Source: Fidelibacterota bacterium
Lineage (GTDB): Bacteria; Fidelibacterota; Marinisomatia; Marinisomatales; Marinisomataceae
NCBI GenBank assembly: GCA_019654715.1
Contig: BPEH01000004.1
Span: 1-64,000 of the forward strand
DNA length: 64,000 bases
Direction: 5' to 3'
The position numbers were made by a program, and so were the translations under genes. This document shows, one piece after another, positions 8,102 through 17,785 of the stretch. The stretch's first letter is position 1. Every line of letters starts with the position of its first letter. The notes under the pieces are model-generated. The model did no database searches. It worked only from the letters and a program-made list of their open reading frames with translations, and was not told the origin of the DNA.

Positions 8102-9065
8102 ATTGTTCAACACCACTAATTTTACCTTCAAGGTCAAAAAAGAATAATTCTACTAAATCCTTTTCCCATACTGTCCCATCTTTCATTACTCTTTTCTCTG
8201 TAGAATATACAGTAACTCCTGATTCTGGATCAGTATCATATATCTTAAGTGGAGTCATAGAAAACGGTGTCCACTGTACAGACTCTAGACTATCAAAAAT
8301 AGATTTCATATCTTCGCTAGTTCTTTGAGAAGTTCCGCCAGTCGCTGCTCTAAAAGTCCATTCATCTGCAAAATACCCAGCAACAGCTTCTCCATCCATA
8401 TTATTGTAATCAGCAAAAAACTGTTCTAAAGTTTGCACTTCTCCTCTATTAGAAAAAACAAGTGGTCTACCTGAATATTCAGATTCAGTTCTTCCGAAAT
8501 ATTTCCCACCTACCGGTAATCCATGATCAGTACTTCCGTCCCATCGATGTGAATGCCATTGACTAAAACCGCTAATCTTTCCATCAGAATCATTCACAGC
8601 AAACACTTCCATCAAATCAATGGTTTCTTTAGAACCATTTTTCCATACTCTATCTTCAACAGACCAACTTAAAACAAGTGTTCTGTCATCTTCTTGCAAT
8701 CTAACTGGAATCATAGCCCACGGGTTCATTGACAAGGTTTCCATTGATTCATGCCATTGTCTTGTTCCGTTTACTCTAGCTTCTGTTTTAAAATCATCAG
8801 AATAGTAAGAAAGTTCCTTATCAGAATCTTTAGCATTATAAGCTGCGACTGATTCTAGAACTAAGTTCATAGCATCATCACTACCTAAAACATATGCATT
8901 GCCTTTCAATGTTTCATTCTTGGGATGTGTGCTTTCTGGATTGCCCGTGAATTTACCAGCAGAAGCTACATTATCCAATTGCACCGGACCCGGATTAAGA
9001 CAGAATGTGGCCACTACAATCAAAGCAATCGTAATTAAAAGTATCAAATTATTATTTAGTTTCAT
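8076..9065 (-). CDS. Exported protein with two tandem NTF2/SnoaL-like domains
   Basis: 329 residues. An N-terminal hydrophobic segment (LILLITIALIVVATFCL) is followed by a linker and two repeats of an NTF2-like fold. The first is near 65-175 (AAYNAKDSDKELSYYSDDF ... VFAVNDSDGKISGFSQW), the second near 215-325 (ADYNNMDGEAVAGYFADEW ... LFFFDLEGKISGVEQY). The repeats align in order, including the DG-KISG turn, showing an internal duplication. A good Shine-Dalgarno GGAGG precedes the ATG. It is probably anchored or exported; the ligand is unknown. The PHP-domain gene follows with an overlap. Confidence 0.65.
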   Translation of the reverse strand: MKLNNNLILLITIALIVVATFCLNPGPVQLDNVASAGKFTGNPESTHPKNETLKGNAYVLGSDDAMNLVLESVAAYNAKDSDKELSYYSDDFKTEARVNGTRQWHESMETLSMNPWAMIPVRLQEDDRTLVLSWSVEDRVWKNGSKETIDLMEVFAVNDSDGKISGFSQWHSHRWDGSTDHGLPVGGKYFGRTESEYSGRPLVFSNRGEVQTLEQFFADYNNMDGEAVAGYFADEWTFRAATGGTSQRTSEDMKSIFDSLESVQWTPFSMTPLKIYDTDPESGVTVYSTEKRVMKDGTVWEKDLVELFFFDLEGKISGVEQYAREISAE

Positions 9066-9134
9066 CTATATCCTCCATTGCGTCTAACATTTTAAATAAA
9101 ATATACCAAGATTGCACTAGGTAATATTTTAGAG

Positions 9135-9207
9135 TGGAGCCGATCGGGATCGAACCGACGACCTCATGAATGCCATCCACGCGCTCTCCCAACTGAGCTA
9201 CGGCCCC
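9135..9207 (-). tRNA. tRNA-Ala (GGC)
   Basis: On the minus strand: acceptor stem GGGGCCG / CGGCTCC with one G-U pair and discriminator A, D-arm AGCTCAGTTGGGAGAGC, anticodon loop ATGGCAT with anticodon GGC, T-arm GGTTCGATCC. CCA is not encoded. The anticodon stem (CGTGG / TCATG) has two G-U pairs but folds. Confidence 0.96.
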
Positions 9208-9246
9208 AGGGTTTAGAACTTAAACAAAATTTTTGTAAATTGGATA

Positions 9247-9462
9247 ATGAAACGTTTCATCCCACTTATGATATTGTTTTTTATTGCTTGCGAAGACAAT
9301 GAAAATCAAGATGACTGCATTGATGAGAGTTTAATTAATCCCGATGCAGTATGCCCTACAGTTTGGGATCCAGTCTGTGGATGCGACAATGTGACCTATG
9401 GCAATGATTGTGAAGCACAAAAAAATGGAGTAACTTCATGGGTTAACGGAGAATGTGAGTAA
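9247..9462 (+). CDS. Kazal-type protease-inhibitor lipoprotein
   Basis: 71 residues: a lipoprotein signal ending LMILFFIAC (Cys15), an acidic linker, then a Kazal domain. The conserved spacing is visible in AVCPTVWDPVCGCDNVTYGN followed by DCEAQ and the final GEC. Kazal domains inhibit serine proteases by presenting the loop before the CGxDGxTY core; here the core is CGCDNVTYGNDC. It would face the periplasm or the cell surface. The next small membrane gene starts five bases after its stop. It opens the plus-strand envelope cluster. Confidence 0.85.
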   Translation: MKRFIPLMILFFIACEDNENQDDCIDESLINPDAVCPTVWDPVCGCDNVTYGNDCEAQKNGVTSWVNGECE

Positions 9463-9466
9463 TATT

Positions 9467-9661
9467 ATGAACTTGAAATCATTTTTATTTTTAATTGCGA
9501 TGATCTTTTCAGCGGTATCATTAATTCATCTGGTAAGAATTGTGCTAAACACTGACGTTATGATAGGCAGTTGGACCATTCCTATCTGGATGAGCGTAGT
9601 CGTTGTGATCGTGGGAGCTATCATTGCTTGTAAATCATTCAAATTCAGTAAAAATAATTAG
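9467..9661 (+). CDS. Small two-span membrane protein
   Basis: 64 residues from the ATG at 9467 (MNLKSFLFLIAMIF); an ATG at 9455 is possible but overlaps the Kazal gene. Two hydrophobic helices flank a short loop (RIVLNTDVMIGSWTIP), ending in a basic tail CKSFKFSKNN. This loop and helix pattern recalls small conserved membrane proteins of marine bacteria, but no function is known to me. It lies between the Kazal lipoprotein and another membrane gene. Confidence 0.6.
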   Translation: MNLKSFLFLIAMIFSAVSLIHLVRIVLNTDVMIGSWTIPIWMSVVVVIVGAIIACKSFKFSKNN

Positions 9662-9675
9662 CTTTAGGAGGAATC

Positions 9676-10041
9676 ATGAATAACGCTTTTCAAAAAATTG
9701 CTTTGGGTTTAATTGTACTTGGTATAGGATCTTATTTTATTAGCGAGAGCAGAAGCCCTTCGGCATTCATCCCGTCTATCTTAGGACTTATTGTATATGG
9801 ATTTGTATTCTTAGCTGGAAAATTTCCAAATCAACACAAACATTTTGCTCATGCAAATTTATTTGTATTTGCTATGGGTTGTGGTGGAACTTATAAAGCA
9901 GTTCCTAAGATTTTTTGTCATCTGTTTTGTGAAACACCCTTAGAGAATTTTGCTCCAATTGCACAGTTTACAGCATTTGTATTGTGTTTAGCAGCCATCA
10001 TTTTAGGTGTAAAATCATTTGTTGATGCTCGGAAAAAATAA
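9676..10041 (+). CDS. Membrane protein with four predicted helices
   Basis: 121 residues. Hydrophobic stretches lie near 8-24, 33-49, 57-72 and 95-113, with a short K/R tail. The loop NQHKHFAHANLF and the segment MGCGGTYKAVPKIFCHLFC carry histidines and cysteines. A perfect AGGAGG sits four bases before the ATG, unusually strong for this window. The function is unknown. It precedes the ECF sigma gene by 40 bases and may share a transcript with it. Confidence 0.6.
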   Translation: MNNAFQKIALGLIVLGIGSYFISESRSPSAFIPSILGLIVYGFVFLAGKFPNQHKHFAHANLFVFAMGCGGTYKAVPKIFCHLFCETPLENFAPIAQFTAFVLCLAAIILGVKSFVDARKK

Positions 10042-10080
10042 TTTTTTACTTTTTACCAACTACTAGAGTCATATAACTAA

Positions 10081-10611
10081 ATGCCAGCAAAAGATCACGA
10101 TTTGATTAAACAGTTTAATCGCGGCAATCGTGAGGCTTTTAACAGATTGGTGAAAAGATATATGAACGATACCTACAACTATTATTATTCGATTACACAA
10201 GATCCGTTAGACGCGGATGAATTAACACAACAAGTATTTGTACAAGTCTTTAAATCGTTAAAAAAGTTTAGGTATGAAGCTGCATTTTCAACTTATTTAT
10301 ATCGTATTAAAGTCAACACATTAAATTCTTATTTTTCTAACAATAGATGGCGTTCATTTTTAGGCCTTGATCAAATGCCTGAATTAGAAACAACTGATGA
10401 AGATTTTGACAAAAAAACATTGAGCGTTGAATTATGGAAAGCCATTGAACAGCTCCCAAAAAAACAACGTAGTGTTATTAGTTTGCGTATTACAGATAAT
10501 TTAAAATTTAAAGAAGTGGGTGAAATTTTGAAAATTTCAGAAGATGCTGCAAAAAATAATTATAGTCATGGGATTAAATCGTTACAAAAAATAATGGGTA
10601 AAAAGAGATGA
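10081..10611 (+). CDS. ECF-type RNA polymerase sigma factor
   Basis: 176 residues with only sigma regions 2 and 4. Region 2 lies near 8-80 (AFNRLVKRYMNDTYNYYYSIT, DADELTQQVFVQVFKSLKKFR, FSTYLYRIKVNTLNSYF). Region 4 lies near 120-170 (LPKKQRSVISLRITDNLKFKEVGEIL with a helix-turn-helix). The last codons overlap the next gene in an ATGA arrangement, as in sigma/anti-sigma pairs. It is likely to direct transcription of the Spy-like and lipoprotein genes that follow. No extension or receiver is present. Confidence 0.93.
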   Translation: MPAKDHDLIKQFNRGNREAFNRLVKRYMNDTYNYYYSITQDPLDADELTQQVFVQVFKSLKKFRYEAAFSTYLYRIKVNTLNSYFSNNRWRSFLGLDQMPELETTDEDFDKKTLSVELWKAIEQLPKKQRSVISLRITDNLKFKEVGEILKISEDAAKNNYSHGIKSLQKIMGKKR

Positions 10612-10904
10612 AAACAGAGAACCAACTAGAACAATTACATTACAAAAGCAATGCATCAATTGATTCCGATGCCTTTCTGACAAGATTAAACAACAAAATC
10701 GATGAAAGTGATTCAAATCGAGGACGCAATCAAGGTTTGATTCTCTCATCATTGGCAATTGTTTTAATGCTTTTTATGATGCCAATACAAGAAGATTTAG
10801 ATGATTCTATGGAAATGTATGGTCAATACCTAAGTGAATATGGAACCGATACATATGAGATGATTGCATTATTATCTGAAAATGACTTAACTTTTGAACA
10901 ATAA
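10608..10904 (+). CDS. Short single-span membrane protein coupled to the sigma factor, candidate anti-sigma
   Basis: 98 residues: a charged N-terminal cytoplasmic half (residues 1-44), one membrane helix near 45-60 (LILSSLAIVLMLFMM), and an acidic C-terminal part (EDLDDSMEMYGQYL). The start overlaps the sigma gene (ATGA), the usual layout for a sigma factor and its membrane inhibitor. No zinc-binding HxxxCxxC motif is present, so if it is an anti-sigma it is not of the ZAS type. Function is inferred from position only. Confidence 0.6.
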   Translation: MKTENQLEQLHYKSNASIDSDAFLTRLNNKIDESDSNRGRNQGLILSSLAIVLMLFMMPIQEDLDDSMEMYGQYLSEYGTDTYEMIALLSENDLTFEQ

Positions 10905-10913
10905 AGGATAGAT

Positions 10914-11492
10914 ATGAGAAAAATACTAATAGCATCGTTACTAATTACTGGATTGTTTGCTCAGGATCGCGGTGAAAGACAGCGACCAGAACAAAGAGGT
11001 CCAGAAGATCAGAAAAAACAAGAACAAAGAGATAATAGGAAACAAGTGTGGCTGGTAGCAACACAAACAGAGCACTTAAAATTAACTCCTGAACAAGCAG
11101 AAAAGTTTTTTCCATTACAACGCGAATACCATGCTAAAGTGGAAGAGCTTAAAAAAGGACATAGAACAAGACTATCAAGATTAAGAACAGCTGCTAAAGA
11201 TGATCGTTCTAAATTTGACGCAGATGCTGCGTTGAAGGTGCAAATGTCTGTAAAAAGAGCAATGTTGGATGAACATGAAAAATTCTTAAATAGTGCAAAA
11301 AATGTACTTGAAAAAGACCAATGGGTAAAACTAATTTACTTTGAGGACACTATTAGAAAAAAAATGTCCGAAGGAGCAAAGAATAAACAACAAGATATGA
11401 AAAAAATGAGACCAAACAACCACAGACCTGATTCTAAAAGTAAAAGCGGATGGCAACAACGTGGTCGTGGACCTATGAGAGGAACAAGATAA
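10914..11492 (+). CDS. Spy/CpxP-like periplasmic protein
   Basis: 192 residues. A signal peptide (ILIASLLITGLFA) is followed by a highly charged Q/R/E linker, then a helical core with the LTxxQ-type segment LTPEQAEKFFPLQREYHAKV near 62-81 and a long amphipathic helix through about 145. The C-terminal 40 residues are basic and rich in R, G and N. Proteins of this type (Spy, CpxP, ZraP) act as periplasmic chaperones or stress modulators, and commonly sit in ECF regulons. The ATG follows an AAGGA about six bases upstream. The stop codon shares a base with the next start (TAATG). Confidence 0.7.
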   Translation: MRKILIASLLITGLFAQDRGERQRPEQRGPEDQKKQEQRDNRKQVWLVATQTEHLKLTPEQAEKFFPLQREYHAKVEELKKGHRTRLSRLRTAAKDDRSKFDADAALKVQMSVKRAMLDEHEKFLNSAKNVLEKDQWVKLIYFEDTIRKKMSEGAKNKQQDMKKMRPNNHRPDSKSKSGWQQRGRGPMRGTR

Positions 11493-12504
11493 TGAAAAGA
11501 ATATTAAGCTTATTACTTATTACTTTATTTATTGTCTCATGTGAAGACAATGGAATGAATTACTCACATGCAGATTACTTAAAGATGATGGCAGCAATTA
11601 ACCTAGATGAAATGGTTGGTTTGGATGCAATAGATGATGATGGAGTACAAGATGAAGATTATGATGAAGTACTATATGATATGGACTTTACATCATCTAG
11701 AATAGATCCATTCCCTACCGATGGTTCTGCTGTCTTTAGATTTGGAAGAAAGGTTGAAGATAGAACAAGAGACGTACAATTTGATTGTACAGATTGTGAT
11801 GTAGCAATTGCAACTATTACTGAAACCCATTCAGGAACGTTCTATGCGAAGGCATATAACAAAGAAACTAAAGAAGAAATTGATTCTTTTGAGAAGGCTT
11901 TCAGTGAAACTTTTGTAAAACAAGCACGACTTGAAAAGAGAGATAACGCTGAAAATCCTGATGGATATGTATGGGGTATTACTGGCGTTAGCATTGGAAT
12001 TGGTGGATCTGGATCAAAATTATCTGTTGATGAAGTACGAATTTATACTCCAATGGATTCTGACGAAGCAGCATATACCTTAAATGCGTCTGATACCAAC
12101 TTAATAGATAGAGAAAATATGCCAAAACTTGCTATCGGAGAATCTTTCCGTGTTGAAGTAAGTGTTTCTAATAGCGATCCTATTTTAGACTTCAGAGGTG
12201 GCGAAGCAGTAAATCTACATATAGGAAAAAGCACAAAAAACATAAAGCACGAAGAGGTCTTCGTGATGGGGTTCAAGCAGATGATGGAACAATAACATAT
12301 GATAATGTATTTGTTAGACATCTCAAAGTTCCTAGAGGTGCTGGTAGCAATTCAAAACATAGACGTCCATTAAAGATGCATTTTGGTGCTTTAGACTTTG
12401 GTACTATGTTAGATTCTGATGTGGATTACCACTCTTCAGTATTGGCTTTTCCATTCCATGTATACAATGAAGGAGATGATCCTCGCGGTACTCGTGGTGA
12501 ATAA
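11492..12504 (+). CDS. Acidic lipoprotein of the ECF module, frameshifted
   Basis: The start is the ATG at 11492, giving a lipoprotein signal ending LFIVSC. The mature protein is acidic (AIDDDGVQDEDYDEV) and probably beta-rich. The initial frame ends at 12295, but a one-base shift in the A-rich stretch 12227-12239 restores reading as KKHKKHKARRGLRDGVQADD and continues cleanly to a stop at 12504, about 70 residues further. A CTDC motif (DVQFDCTDCDVA) may be a disulfide or metal site. I do not recognise the family. Co-transcription with the Spy-like gene is very likely; a terminator follows directly. Confidence 0.65.
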
Positions 12505-12523
12505 ATATAACTAAAGATTGAAT

Positions 12524-12556
12524 AAAAAAGGCTACTTCGGTAGCCTTTTTTTTTTG
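12524..12556. terminator. Bidirectional rho-independent terminator with UUCG loop
   Basis: The stem GGCTAC / GTAGCC (12530-12535 and 12540-12545) closes a TTCG tetraloop. It is preceded by six A and followed by ten T. It ends the plus-strand ECF cluster, and, read on the other strand, the aromatic operon; the tyrA stop codon lies inside the stem. Confidence 0.95.
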
Positions 12557-13266
12557 TCTAAACTATTAACAATCTTTTTAAAACTCTGATTAAGATCAGT
12601 AATCATAGATTCTGTGTAAGGATTAAATTTTTGAATATCTTCAAACAATTCCCAAGAATCATTACAGGTTTGATTAACTAATTTATGAAGTGCTTGATAA
12701 CCAACGGTATCAATATTTGTTTTCTGAGTTCCAAAATCATTTATTACCCGTCCAATCAAGTGCGTAAGACCTTGTGATTTGGCTGCCATCATATCATGCT
12801 GATCAGCAGTAATTTCTTCTATAATAATATTCTGACTTCCAAAATAAGATTTCCAAAAACCATATCGATCATGTTGATCTCGTACTTTTTCCATCATCAT
12901 TACTGAACCCGTTCTTGAAAAGAATCAGGCCCAAATAACGGATGGGTTGCAATAATATCAACTTCTTGGGATAAATGTTCTATCATCATATTTTTTGGGT
13001 GATTTTTACAGAACAAACATCAATAACTGTCTTGTTTCCTTGTATTTTTGTGGAAAGATCTTTCATTAATTCCTCAAAATCTCTTATAGGTACTCCCAAA
13101 AAAATGGTATCATTTTTTAACACATCCTCTAAAGAAACAAAAGGAACTGATTCGGTTTCATTATTAGAATCAATATCGAATACGTCTACTTCAAACCCTT
13201 TTTGCAATAATTCGTATAAAAAATTTTCCCAAAACGTCCAAAACCAATAATGCTAACCTTATTCAT
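12532..13266 (-). CDS. tyrA: Prephenate dehydrogenase, frameshifted
   Basis: NAD(P)-dependent oxidative decarboxylation of prephenate on the way to tyrosine. The gene opens at the ATG at 13266 (MNKVSIIGFGRFGK), a Rossmann GxGxxG nucleotide site. It needs a shift in the T-run near 13220 to reach LLQKGFEVDVFDID, another near 13003 to read NMMIEHLSQEVDIIATHPLFGPD, and one near 12903 to join MMEKVRDQHDRYGFWKSYFG. The HPLFGP motif is a family hallmark. The end (KKKRLPK) is encoded within the terminator hairpin. It is the last gene of the aromatic operon and overlaps pheA by eight bases. Confidence 0.85.
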
Positions 13267-13834
13267 CCCCATCCAACCTTTCTATTGCAAGAAATAATGT
13301 TAAATTTTTCTTTAAATCATGAATATCATGTTCAATAATGTTTAATCCGTACTTTTCTGCACATTGTTTGCTTGCAATTACTGCAACATTGTCTGACAAT
13401 TTATTCAAAGAAAGGTCTTGAGCAGATTTTGCAGTATCATCTGTTTCAACAAGTTTCTTGGACCAAAACTTCTCGGCAAGATAATCTTTACATTGTTTCA
13501 GTGCTTGTTCATGAGAATGCACCTCTTCAATTTCTCCAAGGGATATATTCTCTTTTGGGCCCTAAAATTTTGGCTAATTTCTATATAAAACATATCAAGA
13601 TTTTACATTTATTCTCTGCCAAGCTTCTACGCTTTCTATTACAACGCCCCCTTGCGCATTTTCCATCGCAAAAATACCTACATCAATGGTATTATCGCTT
13701 ATGCCATTTAGTACATTCATTGAGCTTACTAAATACGCTAATTCAAAATCATTTATATCAAATTTATCGCAATAAAATTTTGCTGCTTGTTCACTAAAAC
13801 TCCCCTCTAATCCTTGAATACCTACCCTTTTTTA
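13259..13834 (-). CDS. pheA: Prephenate dehydratase, catalytic domain, frameshifted
   Basis: Converts prephenate to phenylpyruvate for phenylalanine synthesis. Joining frames gives VGIQGLEGSFSEQAAKFY, then GIFAMENAQGGVVIESVEA (the substrate-binding E-N-x-x-G-G region), KILDMFYIEISQN, LGPKENISLGEIEEVHSHEQAL and a C-terminal TAKSAQDLS / AVIASKQCAEKYGL part. At least two shifts lie at about 13560-13625. The start is uncertain: no ATG is seen where MKK-VGIQG would begin near 13834, suggesting another error in ATAAAAAAGGG. No ACT regulatory domain follows before tyrA, so the enzyme would be about 190 residues and not feedback-sensitive through ACT. Confidence 0.75.
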
Positions 13835-14261
13835 TTTTGTCTCCAATATATGCTTAATTGCTGTTATGTATCCTTGTTTTCCCTCACCAACAACTTGGGC
13901 CAAACAAACACTTTTTATAACTGAAATTTTTCTAAAATTTTCACGATTATGAATATCAGACAAGTGGATCTCAACAGCTTTCATATTTGTACCAGCAATT
14001 GCATCCCTAAGCGCATAAGAATAATGTGTTAATGCTCCAGGATTAATCACCAGATGATTGACTTCTTTTCTCTTAGAATGAAGAAAATCAATAATTGCTC
14101 CTTCAGAATTTTGATTGAAAAAATTCTAAATCGAGATTCTGACAAATATCGTGATTTTTAATCCAATCATTAATCTCATCTAAGGTATCAGAACCATAGA
14201 TTTCTGGTTCTCTTTCACCTAACAGATTTAAATTGGGTCCATTTACTATAATTATCTTCAT
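13832..14261 (-). CDS. aroQ: 3-dehydroquinate dehydratase, type II, frameshifted
   Basis: Third shikimate step. The start at 14261 reads [23 protein letters not shown], the classic type II opening with the catalytic tyrosine. One extra base near 14117 breaks the frame in [14 protein letters not shown]. The second part holds [33 protein letters not shown] and a C-terminal [10 protein letters not shown]. The full length of about 142 residues is normal. It sits between aroB and pheA in the operon. Confidence 0.9.
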
Positions 14262-14295
14262 AAAACACTTAAGCTTTCTTTAATATTGTCCAATG

Positions 14296-15314
<1,019 letters not shown>

Positions 15315-15315
15315 T

Positions 15316-15823
15316 TTATCCATGAATATGTTTGGTTATTGTTACACAATTTTCTTTTATAGAAGAATTATTAGTATCTATTTTTATTGTCGATAATGTT
15401 TCATATCTAGATTGCCTATCCTCAAAAATATTTTGCAATGCTTCACGTTTATTTCCATTTGATAATAACGGTCTTGAATCATCATGTTCTAATCGCTGAC
15501 AAAGACTATCAATTGAAGCATATAAATACACACAGAATGATTGTTTTAATATCTCATGGTTTGATTCATCTAGAACAATCCCTCCACCTGTGGAACATAC
15601 AATACAGTCTTTTAACGCTATTTCTTTTAACTTCTTTGTTCCTGTTCACGGAATTGAGGTTCTCCATTTATAAACATATCACTTATCGACAAATTATGAT
15701 CCTTTTCTAGTTCATTATCAAAATCATAAAATGTCCAATTTAGGAATCTGCTAATGCTTTTCCTGTAGAAGACTTTCCAGAACCCATCATGCCTATTAAA
15801 AAGATTTGATTAATATTTTCCAC
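15316..15823 (-). CDS. aroK: Shikimate kinase, frameshifted
   Basis: ATP-dependent phosphorylation of shikimate. The likely start is GTG at 15823, overlapping the aroC end, giving (M)[25 protein letters not shown] with the P-loop GMMGSGKS. Several shifts between about 15750 and 15540 break the middle, where fragments such as FDNELEKDHNLSISDMF can be read. The C-terminal frame from 15531 reads YLYASIDSLCQRLEHDDSRPLL, the family lid region. The joined length of about 168 residues is normal. Confidence 0.82.
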
Positions 15824-16964
15824 TGCTTTTTATGTGTTTTTTTTTAAATTTTTCTAAACTATCTCCACCGAATTTCTCCAACAACGCATCCGCTAGCACA
15901 ATTGTTAACATACTTTCGCCAATAATAGATGCAGCAGGCACGGCACAAGAATCTGTTCTTTCTTTGTGTGCTAATTTTGGTTCCATTGTGTTCAAATCAA
16001 TAGATCGAAGTGGTTTTATAAGCGTTGATAACGGTTTCATGCTTACTTTGACATGAATTGGTTGTGCATTGCTCATCCTCCTTCAATTCCGCCAGCATTA
16101 TTGCTTGATCGAGTAATTTGTCCATCTTCATAGAGTATCTCGTCATGCAATTCACTACCAAACACCGCTCCCGAAGCAAATCCAGCCCCTATTTCTACAC
16201 CTTTAAATGCATTCACAGACATCATTGCTTGTGTAATCGTGCTTGTAATTTTCCGTCCGCGTTAATATAGCTACCAAGTCCATAAGGCAACCCGTTAGCA
16301 ATCACCTCAAATGAACCCCCTACAGAATCTCCATTTTCTTTTGCTTGATCAATTATGCAATCATTTTTTTTCTGTTTTTTTATCAAGACATCTGACAGGA
16401 GATTTATCCACTGTTTTATTTAATTTTTCAAGATCGTATTTCTTTAACAGATGTATCTCTACCACTTATGGATTTGATAAACACGGCTACCAACTGTAAT
16501 TCCTACTTCTTCCAATAATCTTCTACACACCGCACCAATAGCAACTCGCATCGCTGTTTCTCGTGCAGAAGAACGTTCTAATACATTTCGAATATCATCA
16601 AAATCTACTTCATAACCCCAGCTAAATCGGCATGTCCTGGACGAGGCATACTGACTTTTTTATGCTCTTTTTTTGGTGTCCCAACGGGCCCTTCTATCTT
16701 CCCAGTTTACCCAGTCCAAATTTTTAATTAATAAGAAATTGGGAACCCAATGTAATTGCATGACGCACACCTGAAAAAAAACTCGGCATAATCTTTCTCA
16801 ATTTTCATACGTTTTCCTCTACCATGTCCTTGCATTCTTCTAAACAAATCTTTGGCAATATACTCTTCGGTAAGATGCATTCCAGCCGGAATCCCTTCTA
16901 TAATCCCAATTAATCCTTTTCCGTGTGACTCTCCTGCGGGCATATACGATATTTTTTTCAACAT
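15810..16964 (-). CDS. aroC: Chorismate synthase, frameshifted
   Basis: Final common step, making chorismate from EPSP with reduced FMN. The N-terminus at 16964 has [19 protein letters not shown] and [15 protein letters not shown], both diagnostic. The C-terminal frame has [31 protein letters not shown], also diagnostic. Between about 16760 and 16080 the frame changes several times; the middle is only partly readable but still coding-like. The start overlaps the aroE end by seven bases. The joined length of about 384 residues is normal. Confidence 0.88.
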
Positions 16965-17785
16965 AATACGTTCTCCAATTGTTTTTTGATTGAATCCAGT
17001 TTTGGGCCCACATTATAAGTAGTTTCTGTCCAAATTTCAATAGACTTCAGCGCTTGAAAGATGAGCATATCCAATCCATTAATAGACTGCTTGACATTAT
17101 CTTTGTATTTGTCCAAAAAAAGCGTGTGATTGGATGTATAAATCAAGTCAATAAGAATACTGTCTTGATGTATAGGAATATTAAAAAAATTATCCTTATC
17201 ATCTTGTTGATACATTCCAAGTGGTGTGGTATTAATCGCCAAATCAAATTTGATGTCAGCTTTATCAAATATCTGAATATCTATGTCAGAAATTGCTTGT
17301 GCATATGCTTGTATTTTTAATGCATTTTCCATTGATTTATTTTTGATAGTAATGGATGCTGCATGCGCATCAATTAATGCTTTTACAATCGTCTTAGAAG
17401 ATCCTCCTGCGCCCAATACAAGACAGTGTTTTGATTCCACGCTAATATCATTATGATGGAGCATCATTTCAAATCCATATAAATCGGTATTATACCCTTT
17501 TAGACTGTTCCCTTTTCTTGTAATACAATTCGCATTGCCTAAGATTTTCACACTTTCATCCAATTCGTCCACAAACTCTAAACCATGTTCTTTGTGTGGG
17601 ATGGTAATATTGATTCCATCAAATGCTCCTGCCTTAAAAGCATCAAAAAAAGAAGATAGTTCTTCAGAAGAAATATCATTCTTCTCATAGGTACAATCTT
17701 CCAAATTGAAGGTATCAAAAAGAATTTTTTGTAACTCTGGGCTAATGCTTTGATGCACTGGGGTTCCTATTAATCCTAATTTCAT
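16958..17785 (-). CDS. aroE: Shikimate dehydrogenase
   Basis: NADPH-dependent reduction of 3-dehydroshikimate. The 275-residue frame is intact. The substrate site shows HQSISPELQ at the start and NITIPHKE near 60, with the catalytic Lys; the Rossmann nucleotide loop is LGAGGSSKT near 128-136, and INTTPLGMY is near 190. The ATG at 17785 overlaps the aroA stop (ATGA), so translation is coupled. It is one of only three undamaged genes in the operon. Confidence 0.95.
   Translation of the reverse strand: MKLGLIGTPVHQSISPELQKILFDTFNLEDCTYEKNDISSEELSSFFDAFKAGAFDGINITIPHKEHGLEFVDELDESVKILGNANCITRKGNSLKGYNTDLYGFEMMLHHNDISVESKHCLVLGAGGSSKTIVKALIDAHAASITIKNKSMENALKIQAYAQAISDIDIQIFDKADIKFDLAINTTPLGMYQQDDKDNFFNIPIHQDSILIDLIYTSNHTLFLDKYKDNVKQSINGLDMLIFQALKSIEIWTETTYNVGPKLDSIKKQLENVLC

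Noticed and set aside
13372-13797. A 141-codon plus-strand frame within the aromatic operon
   Set aside because: It is antisense to pheA, whose minus-strand motifs are clear; the plus product has no recognisable feature.
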